From NCBI RefSeq assembly GCF_000208865.1, contig NC_018390.1, positions 1,846,790-1,910,789 on the forward strand: a stretch of 64,000 nt of DNA, given 5' to 3'. The notes beneath the pieces are model-generated. The model did no database searches, was not told where the DNA came from, and worked only from the letters and a program-made list of their open reading frames with translations. The stretch is from Neospora caninum Liverpool (lineage: Eukaryota > Apicomplexa > Conoidasida > Eucoccidiorida > Sarcocystidae). Below are positions 41,401 through 51,595 of this stretch, one piece after another; position 1 is the stretch's first letter, and every line of letters begins with the position of its first letter. Position numbers and translations under genes: made by a program.

Positions 41401-44400
41401 TCTGGAAACCCGGCTTGAAAGCCAGTCCCCGTCTGCAGACCTCCGCTTCTTCGTGTGGCGTCCGGGCATTCGCGCCCAATGCGGTGCGTCTCGCGGGAAG
41501 TCTCAGAGAGAGACGGCCTTCGCCCGCCCGGCGTCCTCCAGGCGTGCGCTTCTGCCGGGAAGGCCGCGCCAAGCGCCGAGAGAAGCTGCGTCGCCACTAC
41601 CCTTTTGTGCTCACCAAAGGCGAGAGTACACAGGAGAAAACAGCGATCGTCCAGCGCAACTCCCACGCGTCCCTCCTCTCTCAGCCACGTGCCTTCCGCT
41701 CCGTCCACGGCTGCAAAACCTGCCGCAGGTGTGCCCATTTCCTCCGCAGTTCTTCGCTCCTCGTTGTCTGGCGCGTCGATCCTTTGATGTGCCGAGGCTC
41801 CAGCATCTCCCAGCGTCATCGCTGCCTCTCCATCAGGGGCCTCGTCGCGCGTCGCCTTCCTCTCTCTCGCTGCTCCACGCGCCTGACCGTCCCTGTCTCC
41901 TCGCGCTGTCGCTGTTTCTCCCCTTTGCTGCGAGGATATCCCGTCGCTCGAACTTCCTCGCCTTCCTCGGCTCTCTGCGGGGCCAGCAACGAGGAAGAGA
42001 GCCTCCAACCCCCCGACGTGCGCATGGACGGCGGCATGCACCGCCCCGCCTGGGAGTCTCCACTCGCGGCGCACTCGGATTTTCCCAACGTCCACGAGGA
42101 GGACGCGCTCTGCCACTGACGAGCTCGCAACAGCCTCTGTCTTCGTCTCCAACGCGCCGCCTGTCGCCACAGCCTCGCCGCGACGCCCGCTGTGCTCTGC
42201 TCCGTCTTCTTTCCAGAGGGCCCGCGTGCCCGCAGGCTTCTCGCCGGCGAAGGCGGTGGGGAGCTGAGGCGGCAGGCAGGCTCGAGACGAAGGAGACGAA
42301 AGAGAGAGACCGACGTCGTCGCGCATGTGCAAATGCGAGGCCTGCTGCGGAGCGGTCGGCTGAAGGGGCGAAGCGATCGATCTCGTGGGGGACAGGGTGT
42401 CTGTGAGTGCGTCGAGTCCCGCTCGGAGAGACCCAGGAGCGGGGCGCTCTTCCGCGCCGCCTGGCTGTCTCCCTGTCTCCGGCCAAGAGGGAGGAGAGGC
42501 CGACGCGCTGGTGCCACTGCGGGGGGACTCCCCACACACTGGACCCGCTCCTGCCTGCTTGCGCGCAGTCAGAGTCTCAGACGCCGAGGAAGAGAATGCA
42601 GAGCAAGGGAAATTGGTGTCCTCGACAGTGCTCCAGGAGAGAAAACAGCTTCCCGTCAAATGGGACAAACGGTGGAGAGCGGGGCGCGTCCCTGACGCGA
42701 GCTCCGAGGCTTCCCGAGGAGGTTTCGACGCCGCCGTCTCTTCTTTCCTCTGGCCCTCTCCGTCCTTCCCGTTGACTCTTGACGCTCCTGGGCGTCTCCC
42801 TTCACTTTCCGCGAACGAGGAGGAAGAGCGAGAAGAGGCGGCGTTGGTGGGGGCTAGACGCAACGTCGTCTGGACACTGCCGGAGTTCGAGTCTGCGACC
42901 CAGACGCGTCCGCCGGGGCGAGCCGAGAAAATGGCTACGGTTTGGAGACGAGACGCATCTCTCGGGTCCTTCCCGAAACCCTGCGCCGCCCCAGAACTCG
43001 CCAGCGTCTGTTGTGCAGGCGAAAGCACGTCAGGTGCAAGGACGGACGCGAACGTCCCTGCATGCGGCCGCGAGCCTATCGGGTGTATAGACAGCTGCTG
43101 CGTTCCACAGGCTCCCCACACTGCGACATTTCTTCTTTGCCCGGAGACGACGAGAAGATCTTTCGCCGGCCGTCCTCGCCGTTGACCAATCTCAGCCCGA
43201 CCACCTCCAACCGCCTCCTCGCCTTCGCCTTTCCACAGACTGTGGGAGTCGGCGAACCACGCGTCTTTCAGAGCTCTGGTCGCGTCGTCACCAGCCTCCG
43301 GCCGCATGTCCCAGCTCGCGTCTTGTTCGCTCCTTCTCGAGCAAGAGGAGAGCTGCCACGACGGCGGAAAAAAGGCCAAGCTCGCGACAGGTCCCGTTGA
43401 CGCGTCTCTTCGCGGCTCCGCAAGTCTTCCCGCCTCCGTGTTCTCGCCGGAAATCAACACGATCCCCTCTTCGACGACTTCCACGCAGACTGCATGCGCT
43501 CCAGTCCCCCAGACGCCGCGGCGTCGCGCCGGGTGTGCCTGCTCCGTCTCCGGCCGCTCCCTCGGCGAAGCCTCTAGAGCCCCGTCCAAGGGCGGCGAGG
43601 AGGCGAGCGGGTGACCAGAAGAGCCGGAAGACAAAGGGAGGGAAGCGGCGGGCGAGAACGTGACGCGCGCTCGCGTTAAGCCGCCTGCTGCGTCTCCTTT
43701 GAAGACGAAAAGAGACAGTGCAGGCGTGCGATTAGGCCGGAGAGAAGAAGTCAGAGATGCGGCTCCGCGCGAGTCTGGGGAACTTTGCTCAGACCCTAGA
43801 ATCAACGGGCGAGTGGCCGATTGCCGAAAGGCCGAAACTTCGTCTTTGCAGCTTTGCCTTTGCGCGAATCTTCCTTCTTCCCCGGCGCTGGTCTCTGGGC
43901 TCTCGCACACCAGCAGTGCAGTCACGGAAGGCTCTTTTGCCTTCTCGGGCGGGCTTTCTCGGTGGCTCTTCAGCCTGTCCTCCTCTTGAGGCTGTGGGTC
44001 ACCCGCTCCCGCGCTCCCGCCCTCCAGGCGCAGCTTTTGCAGCTCCTCGGAAAAAGACGCTTTCGCCGGGGTGTTGAGAGAGTGGCGAGTGCGAAACAGA
44101 GGAAACCACAGAGCCGGTCCGGCTTCCAACACTCCTGGGAAAGAAGAGGCGAAACAAGAGGAAAAGGATGAGAGCGAAGACGAGGAAGAAGAGTAAGCGC
44201 TGAGCGTTTCTGAGGGCGTTTCACCTTGTTCACCTGGGTAATGTTGCGCGAAGAGGCGGGGCGCCTGCGAGCGCCGGAGGTTGTCTCTGACGGCGGGGCG
44301 TCGTGGGACCCGGAGAAGTCCGGCCGGGAGAAGCCAGACGAGGCCTTCCCCAGTTCCGACAAACAAAAGAGGCGAAAGGTGAGGGAGAGAATCGCCGCAG

Positions 44401-44890
44401 TCAAACAGAAAGAGCGAACGAACGCTTGAAGGGAATTCGCCCAAAGAGCAATGTGAAGCAGCAGACGGAGAAAACGAAGAGGAGAACGAAGACGAAGAGA
44501 AGGGCGAAGACGGAAGATGAACTCGAGCAAGGGGAAGGAGGGGAAGACACGCACGGGGGCGCCTGAGAAAAAACGAACAGAGACGGCGAATTTAGTGAAA
44601 CAGGCGGCCAGGAAGAGAGAGGCATGCTGAGCACAAAAACGCGAGGGAAAAGGCGGATTAGAAGCAAACACCACCAAAAAACCCGACGGGACAAAGCCAC
44701 GAAGCAACCGATGGCCTCCCCGGGCAGAATCCCCCACGGGGCCGTTCAAAATCTGCGAACTCCGACTGCTTCGCATTCCACTCAGTATGTGAACTAGGTA
44801 CATCCATATATATTATCCGAAGAGGAATATCATATATATATATATATATATATATGACTGACGTAGGCACATATATACGTTAGTGCACGG

Positions 44891-44928
<38 letters not shown>

Positions 44929-46313
44929 GATGCATACATGTGTGTAAGCAGCTAGAGCTGGTGTGTGGAGGGGTGTATGATGTGTACGCGTTTCGCATTT
45001 CGGTTTGAGGGCACGGGGAACTGGCTCTAGCTGTTTGAGACGTGTTTCTCACCTCAAGAGGAGAATGACGCCATCCGACCCTCCTACGGCTGCTGTTTCC
45101 CCGTGGCATGCAACGCAGGTTGGCCGCGGCTGCAGACGAATTCCTTCCTGCGCGGAAGCAAAAGGCTCTTTGCGTGCAGGCTCTGTTGTCTCTGGATCTG
45201 CGAGCGTCAGGCGCGAAGCTTGTTCCGTCAACATGGAGTCCGTCCAGTGCTCGGAGACTGTCTCGGACGGCGCATGCAGTTTGTCGTCACCCTGAAGCCT
45301 CGTCGGCGACGCCGCTGAAGGCCCCAGATGCTGAGGCACTTTCTGCGTGTCGTGGCGACGCGGCGCAGAGACAGCATGGAGGGGTGAAGGAGACGAATCG
45401 CGAGAGCGCTCCGCGGGAACAGGACAGGCCTGGTACCCACTTTCCTTTTCACCCTTTGATAGGGACAGCCAGCTGGGGCAGTGCGCGGCTTCCTTGTCGC
45501 TGTGGGTCTTTCTCGCGAGGAGTGATAGAGGAAAAGCTTGAGTGAAGAAGAAATCTGCAAGGAAGGCAGGGTCGTGCTCCTCAGGCGGCAACGACGCCGC
45601 CCCCGAGAGCGACGAGGGCCGTCTCATCTCCATCCTGCCGACACGGCGAGAACTCGTCTTCTTACTTCAAAGACCCGCTCTCCGGTCTCCCCCGCGAGCG
45701 TCACCCTTCTCTCTTGGCCGCAAAAAGAGGGGGACGCGCCTCACCCCGCCATGCGGTAACGCGATAGAAAAGTTACACGCCTTCGCAAGGCGCACAGGCG
45801 AGAAGAACGCGCAGGAGACGCAGAAGCCGGGAGGATCTCCGGAGGGCCAGAGGCGCCACCCTCCGCGGCTCTGTGGGGAAAGTCATGCCGCATGTGCTTA
45901 CAACAAGAGAAGCTTTCTCAGAAAAAAAAGATACGGGAAGCAGACATGTTTTCAGAGGCAAACCGGAAAAGAAGAGCCGGAAACAACCGCTGAAGATCGA
46001 AGCATGAGAGGGCGAGAAGAGAGAGAAGAGGGGAAGCCAGTCAGGGAGTGAAAGAAGGGAAGAACGAGACAAATGGGGAGAAAGAAGAGAACGGCGAAAG
46101 TGACACTAAGGAGACAGAGACAAGGCAAGTGAGACTTGACAGAGTGCGCGGAACCTGAGGCGTTGAAAACGGCCGCTTTTCGGACTGAAGAGACAGGGGA
46201 AAATGGTACCTGAACACATGAAAGAGTGCGCGCTCGTTTAAGGCGACGACAAAAAGGCCAGAACCCACGATGGGCGTTTCCCAACGAAAGGATAAAGTGG
46301 CAAGTTCCACCAG
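29439..46313 (-). CDS. Giant low-complexity-rich protein (>5,100 codons), possible beta-propeller N-terminus
   Basis: Four exons join in phase: 46210 upward (5' end open), 45053-45634, 37668-44562 and 29439-37313, giving about 5,150 residues plus an unseen N-terminus. The two big exons are 6,895 and 7,875 bases with no stop. Near the N-terminus, short beta-rich segments such as AAVGGSDGVILLLR, PLLFVGTGEGLVWLLPAG and LLVVSGQRRNVAVWG suggest propeller blades, separated by long acidic, Ser-, Pro- and Arg-rich insertions. The C-terminal half keeps scattered Leu/Ala-rich helical patches and ends at a TAG at 29439. A serine homopolymer lies at about 38.68-38.94 kb. No in-frame ATG was found in the first visible exon, so a further 5' exon must exist. 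Propeller plus helices would suit a scaffold nucleoporin of the NUP160 kind, but that is a guess. Confidence 0.75.
38680..38940 (-). repeat. Poly-serine coding tract in the giant gene
   Basis: On the plus strand this is an almost pure GAA/GAG/AAG purine run; read on the minus strand it encodes about 80 residues that are mostly serine (TCT/TCC), with occasional Thr, Ala, Phe and Leu. The codons are mixed rather than one pure triplet, which argues against very recent slippage of a single unit. It continues the open frame without a stop. Confidence 0.85.
44832..44925. repeat. Paired (TA)n tracts in an intron of the giant gene
   Basis: Tracts at 44832-44855 and 44895-44925 lie in the intron between the exons at 45053-45634 and 37668-44562. 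Confidence 0.95.
45053..45634 (-). CDS. Upstream coding exon of the giant gene
   Basis: The acceptor GTGTCGGCAG precedes G-ATG-GAG-ATG, and the exon ends with a GTGAGA donor after LLLR. Phase 2 is kept on both sides (AG|G with the exon ending at 46210, AG|G with the exon starting at 44562). Residues near the end, CVACHGETAAVGGSDGVILL, look like one WD40-type blade. The ATG at the exon start could be mistaken for the gene start, but the frame joins cleanly to the exon upstream. Confidence 0.65.
46210..46313 (-). CDS. First visible coding exon of the giant gene, 5' boundary unresolved
   Basis: The frame reads LVELATLSFRWETPIVGSG and then LFVVALNERALFHVF, a plausible pair of beta strands, and ends at a GTACCA donor in the phase needed by the next exon. 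Going upstream, the same frame stays open into the purine repeat at 46.34-46.57 kb (Glu-Lys repeats) but contains no ATG. Either the repeat is coding and spliced to an unseen exon, or an acceptor such as GGCAG near 46.34 kb opens this exon. Confidence 0.5.
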
Positions 46314-46339
46314 TTTTTCAGAACGGCGAATCTCTCCTG

Positions 46340-46575
46340 CGCTGCCTTTCTTCTCTTTCTCCTTCTTCTTCTCTTTCTCCTTCTTCTTCTCTTTCTTCTC
46401 CTTCTCCTTCTCTCTCTTCTCCTTCTCCTTCTCTTTCTTCTCCTTCTCCTTCTCTTTCTTCTCCTTCTCCTTCTCTTTCTTCTCCTTCTCCTTCTCTTTC
46501 TTCTCCTTCTCCTTCTCTTTCTTCTCCTCCTTCTTCTCTCTCTTCTCCTTCTCCTTCTTCTCTTTCTTCTCGTTC
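46340..46575. repeat. 21-bp polypurine/polypyrimidine tandem repeat
   Basis: The plus strand is nearly pure C/T with a 21-base unit (CTCCTTCTCCTTCTCTTTCTT, given here only as its start CTCCTTCTCC) repeated about six times in the centre and degenerate flanks. All six frames are open across it. On the minus strand the three frames give Arg/Lys, Gly/Glu and Glu/Lys repeats. It sits at the 5' end of the giant gene and could be coding, intronic or promoter-proximal. Confidence 0.85.
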
Positions 46576-47279
46576 TCTGTTCGCTGGTGCGCTCCTCACG
46601 CAGAAGGGACTTCCCTGGGGTCCGCAGAGATCTCTGCGCGAGAGGGAGACTTGGCGCTCCGGAGTGACCCGTCGGGGAATGTGGACGAGGATCTTTCCTC
46701 TCTCTGCCCCAGGGCAACGGCAGCCCTATAAAAGGTGAAGTCAGAAGAGGATGCCTTGTCCGGTGATGCTATCCCCGAAGATGTGCATGTTCATGAGCGT
46801 GAAAGAACCTGACACGAGCGTGCAGCGAGAGAAGTGTAGCAGTCAAAAACGCTGCGTGTAAGCAACGGGAAAAATCGGAGGGAAAATACCGCAGGAACAG
46901 CCCCGCCTAACCTGCGTTGGACCGGAGAAGAAAAACAGACAAAACGGAGTATCCGACGCCGCTTTGAAAAAGTAAGGATTCCGACGTTTCTCCGCCAAAA
47001 ACGGCTTCTTCGCATGAAAGACAGCCCAGTTTTTTTCAACGCGTGTGAGAAAACCCTCGGCGAGTCGCTGGAAAGCCGGCAGCGAAGCAACCGAGAGGCG
47101 GGAGAAGAGTCCAAAAAGAGCATGCACGCAGCGCCTGTCACCCTCGAACGGACAAAAGGATCTGAAAAATGAAAAAGAGAATGCGCTTCTCTTCACAATG
47201 CTTCTCTCGTCCAAGACAAAAAAGACCAATCTGGAGAAATCATTTGTGCAAAACGGCGGCATATAAGGCACTTTGCCTG

Positions 47280-48122
47280 ACCACCCCGTCACCCTCGCTG
47301 TCTTGTTCTCTCTCCCTGTCGCCATCTCTTCGTCCTTGTGTCTCTATCTCGTGCTCTGTATCTCTCTCCTGTTGTCTCTCTGCCTTGTTCTTCTTCCCCA
47401 TTTTTTCCTCAACCTTCTTATCTCTCTCGCATGCGTTCACTCATTCTCGCGTGTCCTCTGTACCTTGTTCTCTCTTTTTTTCCGCTTATTCTGTCTCTCG
47501 CATGTTCTCTCTCTGTTGTTATGTCTCCAGATTGTTCTCTCTCTTGTTCAACCTCTCTCTCCCGTGTCCTTTATCTCATGTGTGCCAGATTTTCTCTCTT
47601 GTCCTCACTGTTCCACTCTTTTTTGTTCTGCCTTCTTCACTCTCTTGTGCTTGTTCTCTCCCTCCCTCGTTCTCTCTCTCCCCTGTTCTCCCCTTCCCTC
47701 GTTCTCTCTCTCCCCTGTTCTCCCCTTCCCTCGTTCTCTCTCTCCCCTGTTCTCCCTCGTTTATTCTCTCCTCGCTTTTCCTCCATCTCGCTTGTTCTCC
47801 ATTTCGCTTGTTCTCTCTCTCGCGTGTTCTCTCTCTCGCGTGTTCTCTCCTTCCCTCGTTCTCTCTCTCCCCTGTTCTCCCCTTCCCTCGTTCTCTCTCT
47901 CCCCTGTTCTCCCTCGTTTATTCTCTCCTCGCTTTTCCTCCATCTCGCTTGTTCTCCATTTCGCTTGTTCTCTCTCTCGCGTGTTATCTCTGTCCCTTGT
48001 TCTCTCTCTCCCTTGTTCACTCTCTGCCTTGTTCTCTCTCTCGCTAGTTCTCTCTCTCGCTGGTTCTCTCTCTCGCTAGTTCCCTCTCTCGCTAGTTCTC
48101 TCTCTCGCTAGTTCTCTCTATA
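47280..48122. repeat. Pyrimidine-rich minisatellite with a 157-bp higher-order duplication
   Basis: About 840 bases are almost entirely C/T, interrupted mainly by GTT. Core units read TTCTCTCTCTCCCCTGTTCT or similar; around 47.68-47.75 kb they repeat every 32 bases. A longer block containing CTCGTTTATTCTCTCCTCGC occurs twice, 157 bases apart (near 47,758 and 47,915). Towards 48.0-48.12 kb the unit degenerates to TTCTCTCTCTCGCTAG, repeated five times or so. The three plus-strand frames stay open for long stretches, but only as a consequence of composition. Confidence 0.9.
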
Positions 48123-48445
48123 GAGTGCTATACCTCCCTCCTGTTCTTCGTCTCTGTTCTCCTTCTTTCGTGCTCTCTCGCTGGGGGTTGCTCCCGGTGT
48201 GCGTGTGCTCTGTCTCTAGACAGCTGACTCGCCTGTGGTCACCGCACATCCTTCAGAATTCCTAGGTGGAGACTCGGGGTCGATCAAGGCCGAGCCTGTG
48301 CGGGAAACAAACTTAGGCCCTGGCAGCGTGCAACTGAGAAACCATCTGCAAAGATTCAACTTCTCTTCTAATTTGAAACGATACACACCCTGTCACAACT
48401 CCGCAGTCGACACTTCTCGGCATAGATTCACTAACACATTCAAGG

Positions 48446-48449
<4 letters not shown>

Positions 48450-48480
<31 letters not shown>
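48450..48480. repeat. (TA)n microsatellite
   Basis: About 15 perfect AT dinucleotides lie in the spacer upstream of PLAA. They are of the same kind as the tracts inside introns. Confidence 0.95.
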
Positions 48481-48483
<3 letters not shown>

Positions 48484-50205
48484 AATAGAGGTGTATGGAG
48501 GTCTATGTTCATGTACATAATGTCACACATAAACGACTAGATATACAGAACAACAAATGCATAGTAACGCTTGTAACGCGTATAGTATAGAGATATGTAT
48601 ACGTAATTCTCCGATTACATGCGGATACCCTTGCGTTCACACGTATGTATTTGCGTACATTTTTTGGGCGCTCGGTGGATCGAGACAAAAAGCATCATCG
48701 GCGTCTCGACTTGACGCCTTTTGGGCCATGGCAGTGAGTGCACCATAAATACACAAAGGATATATGTATATCTGGATATATGCTCATTATGTTCAAGAAT
48801 ATGTTTTGTGCATGCATCTCTTTTCCCACCTCTGATTGCACATACAATTATAGAGATAGATAGAGATAGATAGATTGAACAAATGCTCTGTGTCGATCCC
48901 CTTCCCTTCTTGTCAGTGAGGTTGTCAGAGTTTTTTCAGGCAGTATTGCTTCAGTCATATTTAAACAGCGAAGGGTTTTGCTGCCCCTATCGCGTAGTTG
49001 TTGCACGCTTATTGTGAGTTCATATGCGCAAACGATCGCAGATGTGTCTATCTCTACGTTCCTTTTACAGATATTGGTGTGAGGGGTCTGTATCCATCGG
49101 CGCTCCATGTCTCTGTCCCGTTTTACGAGGGAGGAAGCAAAAAATCGCAAAACACGTTAAAATGGGCTTTCCTCTGGCCTTGCTTGGAGTGCATGCAGCG
49201 TGGCGGTGTCCTCTGCCGCCGCGTCTACGTAGAAGCCGGGCTCCTTTTTCGCGAAAAACATTTTCCCTTCCACTTTTTTGGACCTGTGCGGGGGATCCAA
49301 GGCTTTGTACGCACAGTTTCTCAGCACGTATACTTATTCAAGCGTCGCTAAGAAGATCAAAATTCACAGATGCAGCGCCTCGGGTCAAAAAATGTGGCAC
49401 GCATGTCTCGACGGCTACACCGAAGAACCTGCGAGGCAACATCTACAAGACACGAGACAGGGTGCGAAAATAGCCGCGGGACCAGCGACGGTCATCGTTT
49501 GGTGACAGGATGCCTTTCAAATTCTTCTTTCTTCGCACGACGTGTGAACAATAGTCACAGCGTTTTCGTCTACGCCCGGTTTTTGCCTAACGGGGCGACT
49601 GCGAGCTCGAGTCCCGGACGCATGCACGCCGCTTTCTGGCCTCTCTCCGCGAGTGTCTGGGTGTGGTGCGGCAGAACGAGGAGCCTGCTGCATTTTCCGT
49701 CTTTTCTGGCGTCGAGATTGCGCTGTCTCTGACGCTTTCAGGGACGGTTTGTGCTCGATAGAGGCAAAGAACGGACAGAGCGACACGAGCGACTGGAGAT
49801 CCTTTTTGGTGTGCATGCGCTCGCCGCAACAGGAAAGCGCGAGGCTCCAATGTGTCCTCTTTCACCTGAATAATGGTCCGACAAACCAAGCGAAACAGAC
49901 ACCGTGAGAAGGAGGCAGTGAAGGAACAGACGGAATATCAAGGAAAAACAAATAGGCTGTGCTGGAGAAAAGAGCGAGAAGAAAAAAGGTCTATGACGCC
50001 TTGAGGAGAGTGTTGGACCTCCAGGCCTTTTCCCTTAGCTGGTGTTTCCTTTTTCTTTTGGGGCCAGAAGAACGCCTCCAGCAGTCCTGTCGGCCTTTCT
50101 CTCTGTTTTGTTTCTGGGTTGTTTTCTCTCTTTCTTTCACCGTCTTTCCCGCAAAGGCGCGTCGCCTCGGCCAGCTTACCTGCCTTTTCCCCTCGGTTCT
50201 TCGCC

Positions 50206-50667
50206 ATGGCTACCTCGCCTTCTTCCTTCCTTCTCGCCTTCGAGGGCTCTGTACACTCCAAGGCAGTTCGATGCGTGTGCGTCGTCCCCACAAATCCCCG
50301 CTCTGCCTCTGTCAAGGCGTCCTTTGAGATTGTGTCGGGAAGTCTCGACAGTTCCGTGGTGGTGTGGTCTCCCGAGGAGGCTCCTCAGGGTGGAGAGGGC
50401 GAATCCTCGCCGAGAACCGTTTTCAAGTCACGTCTGTGTCTCCATCACCACACGGACTTTGTATACTCTGTCGCTCCTTGTCATTCCGATCCAACTGTCT
50501 CGTCCTTCTTCTCGGGGGGAAAAGACAAACGCGCAGTGCGCATTGCCCTAGACAATGGCCGCGTTCTCATGGAATACAAAGTGAGAAGCTCTGCAAAAAC
50601 ACACCCTCCATATCAACGCTCAAATATCCTGTCAACGGAACTCCCGTACTCACCCAGGCGTCAACAA

Positions 50668-50706
<39 letters not shown>

Positions 50707-50885
50707 GTATGAGTACCTGCACATGTATGCGGCGGTCGATCGGCATGTCAGCATGCGTCAGTGCATATTTACGTGTCTAGGCGCCGGCAACATATCCCAA
50801 AAACAGTCGTCTCCCTAACTCCCTTTCACCGCCTTCTTCTCACCTCTAAAACCAATACTGATCTACATCTTTGTGTTTGTCGTCA

Positions 50886-50918
<33 letters not shown>

Positions 50919-51562
50919 GTCCTTTATTTTTTGTTTGATCAGGGTCACGACGGTCCGGTGTGCTCCTTGGCAGAAGTTTCTTCTTCTTCGCTGTTGGTGA
51001 CTGGCAGTTGGGACGGCTCAGCTCGGCTGTGGAGCATCGCCTCCGGAGAGTGTCTTCGCAAGCTGGACCAACACAAGCACGCAGGTGCGCGGCGAGCCCT
51101 CTTTCGCCCTTTATTCGGAGAGGCTGCGGAAAACAGACAAGATAGACACTCGACAGTGTTGGCGCTCTCCCGCCTGCCTGTGCAAAAATGCGGAGTGGGG
51201 AGACAGCAGAGAAGAGCGTGCGCGTTACGCGGTGTCGGCTTGTGGAAGATGCCCCTGCTATATGTCCAAGGAAGAGACGGCACGCCACATAGCTAAGGCC
51301 GAGCAAAAAAACAATGAGACAGAGGAATCAGCGGGAAGAAGGAAGAATATAATCCCGAGGAAAGAAGGCAGAGAGTGAAGGGGAACAATCTCGTGTCTCT
51401 GCTGTGTGTGAATTGCAGTGTCCGTTTTGGCTGTTCCCGAGCCGCCTCTAATCGTCACAGGATCCCAGGACAAGGCCCTGAGGCTGTGGACGACCTCTGG
51501 AGATCTGCAAAAGACAATTCCTGGTTCGTTCCTTTCCTCTCTCCCCGACTCCTGCGTGCAGG

Positions 51563-51595
<33 letters not shown>

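Larger units (their letters stand above)
46740..50205. promoter_or_regulatory. Head-to-head intergenic region between the giant gene and PLAA
   Basis: It lies between the 5' side of the minus-strand giant gene and the PLAA start at 50206, so promoters of both are expected here. It contains the pyrimidine satellite (47.28-48.12 kb), a (TA)n tract (48450-48480), and TGCATGC-type cores near 49,191 and 49,620. The open frames at 49.0-49.9 kb show no family resemblance and are probably untranslated leader or spacer. A still missing 5' exon of the giant gene may be in here. Confidence 0.4.

Noticed and set aside
47169..48111. Overlapping plus-strand frames of 250-290 codons
   Set aside because: All three frames are open because the DNA is almost only C and T; the products are Ser/Leu/Phe/Pro repeats without domains.
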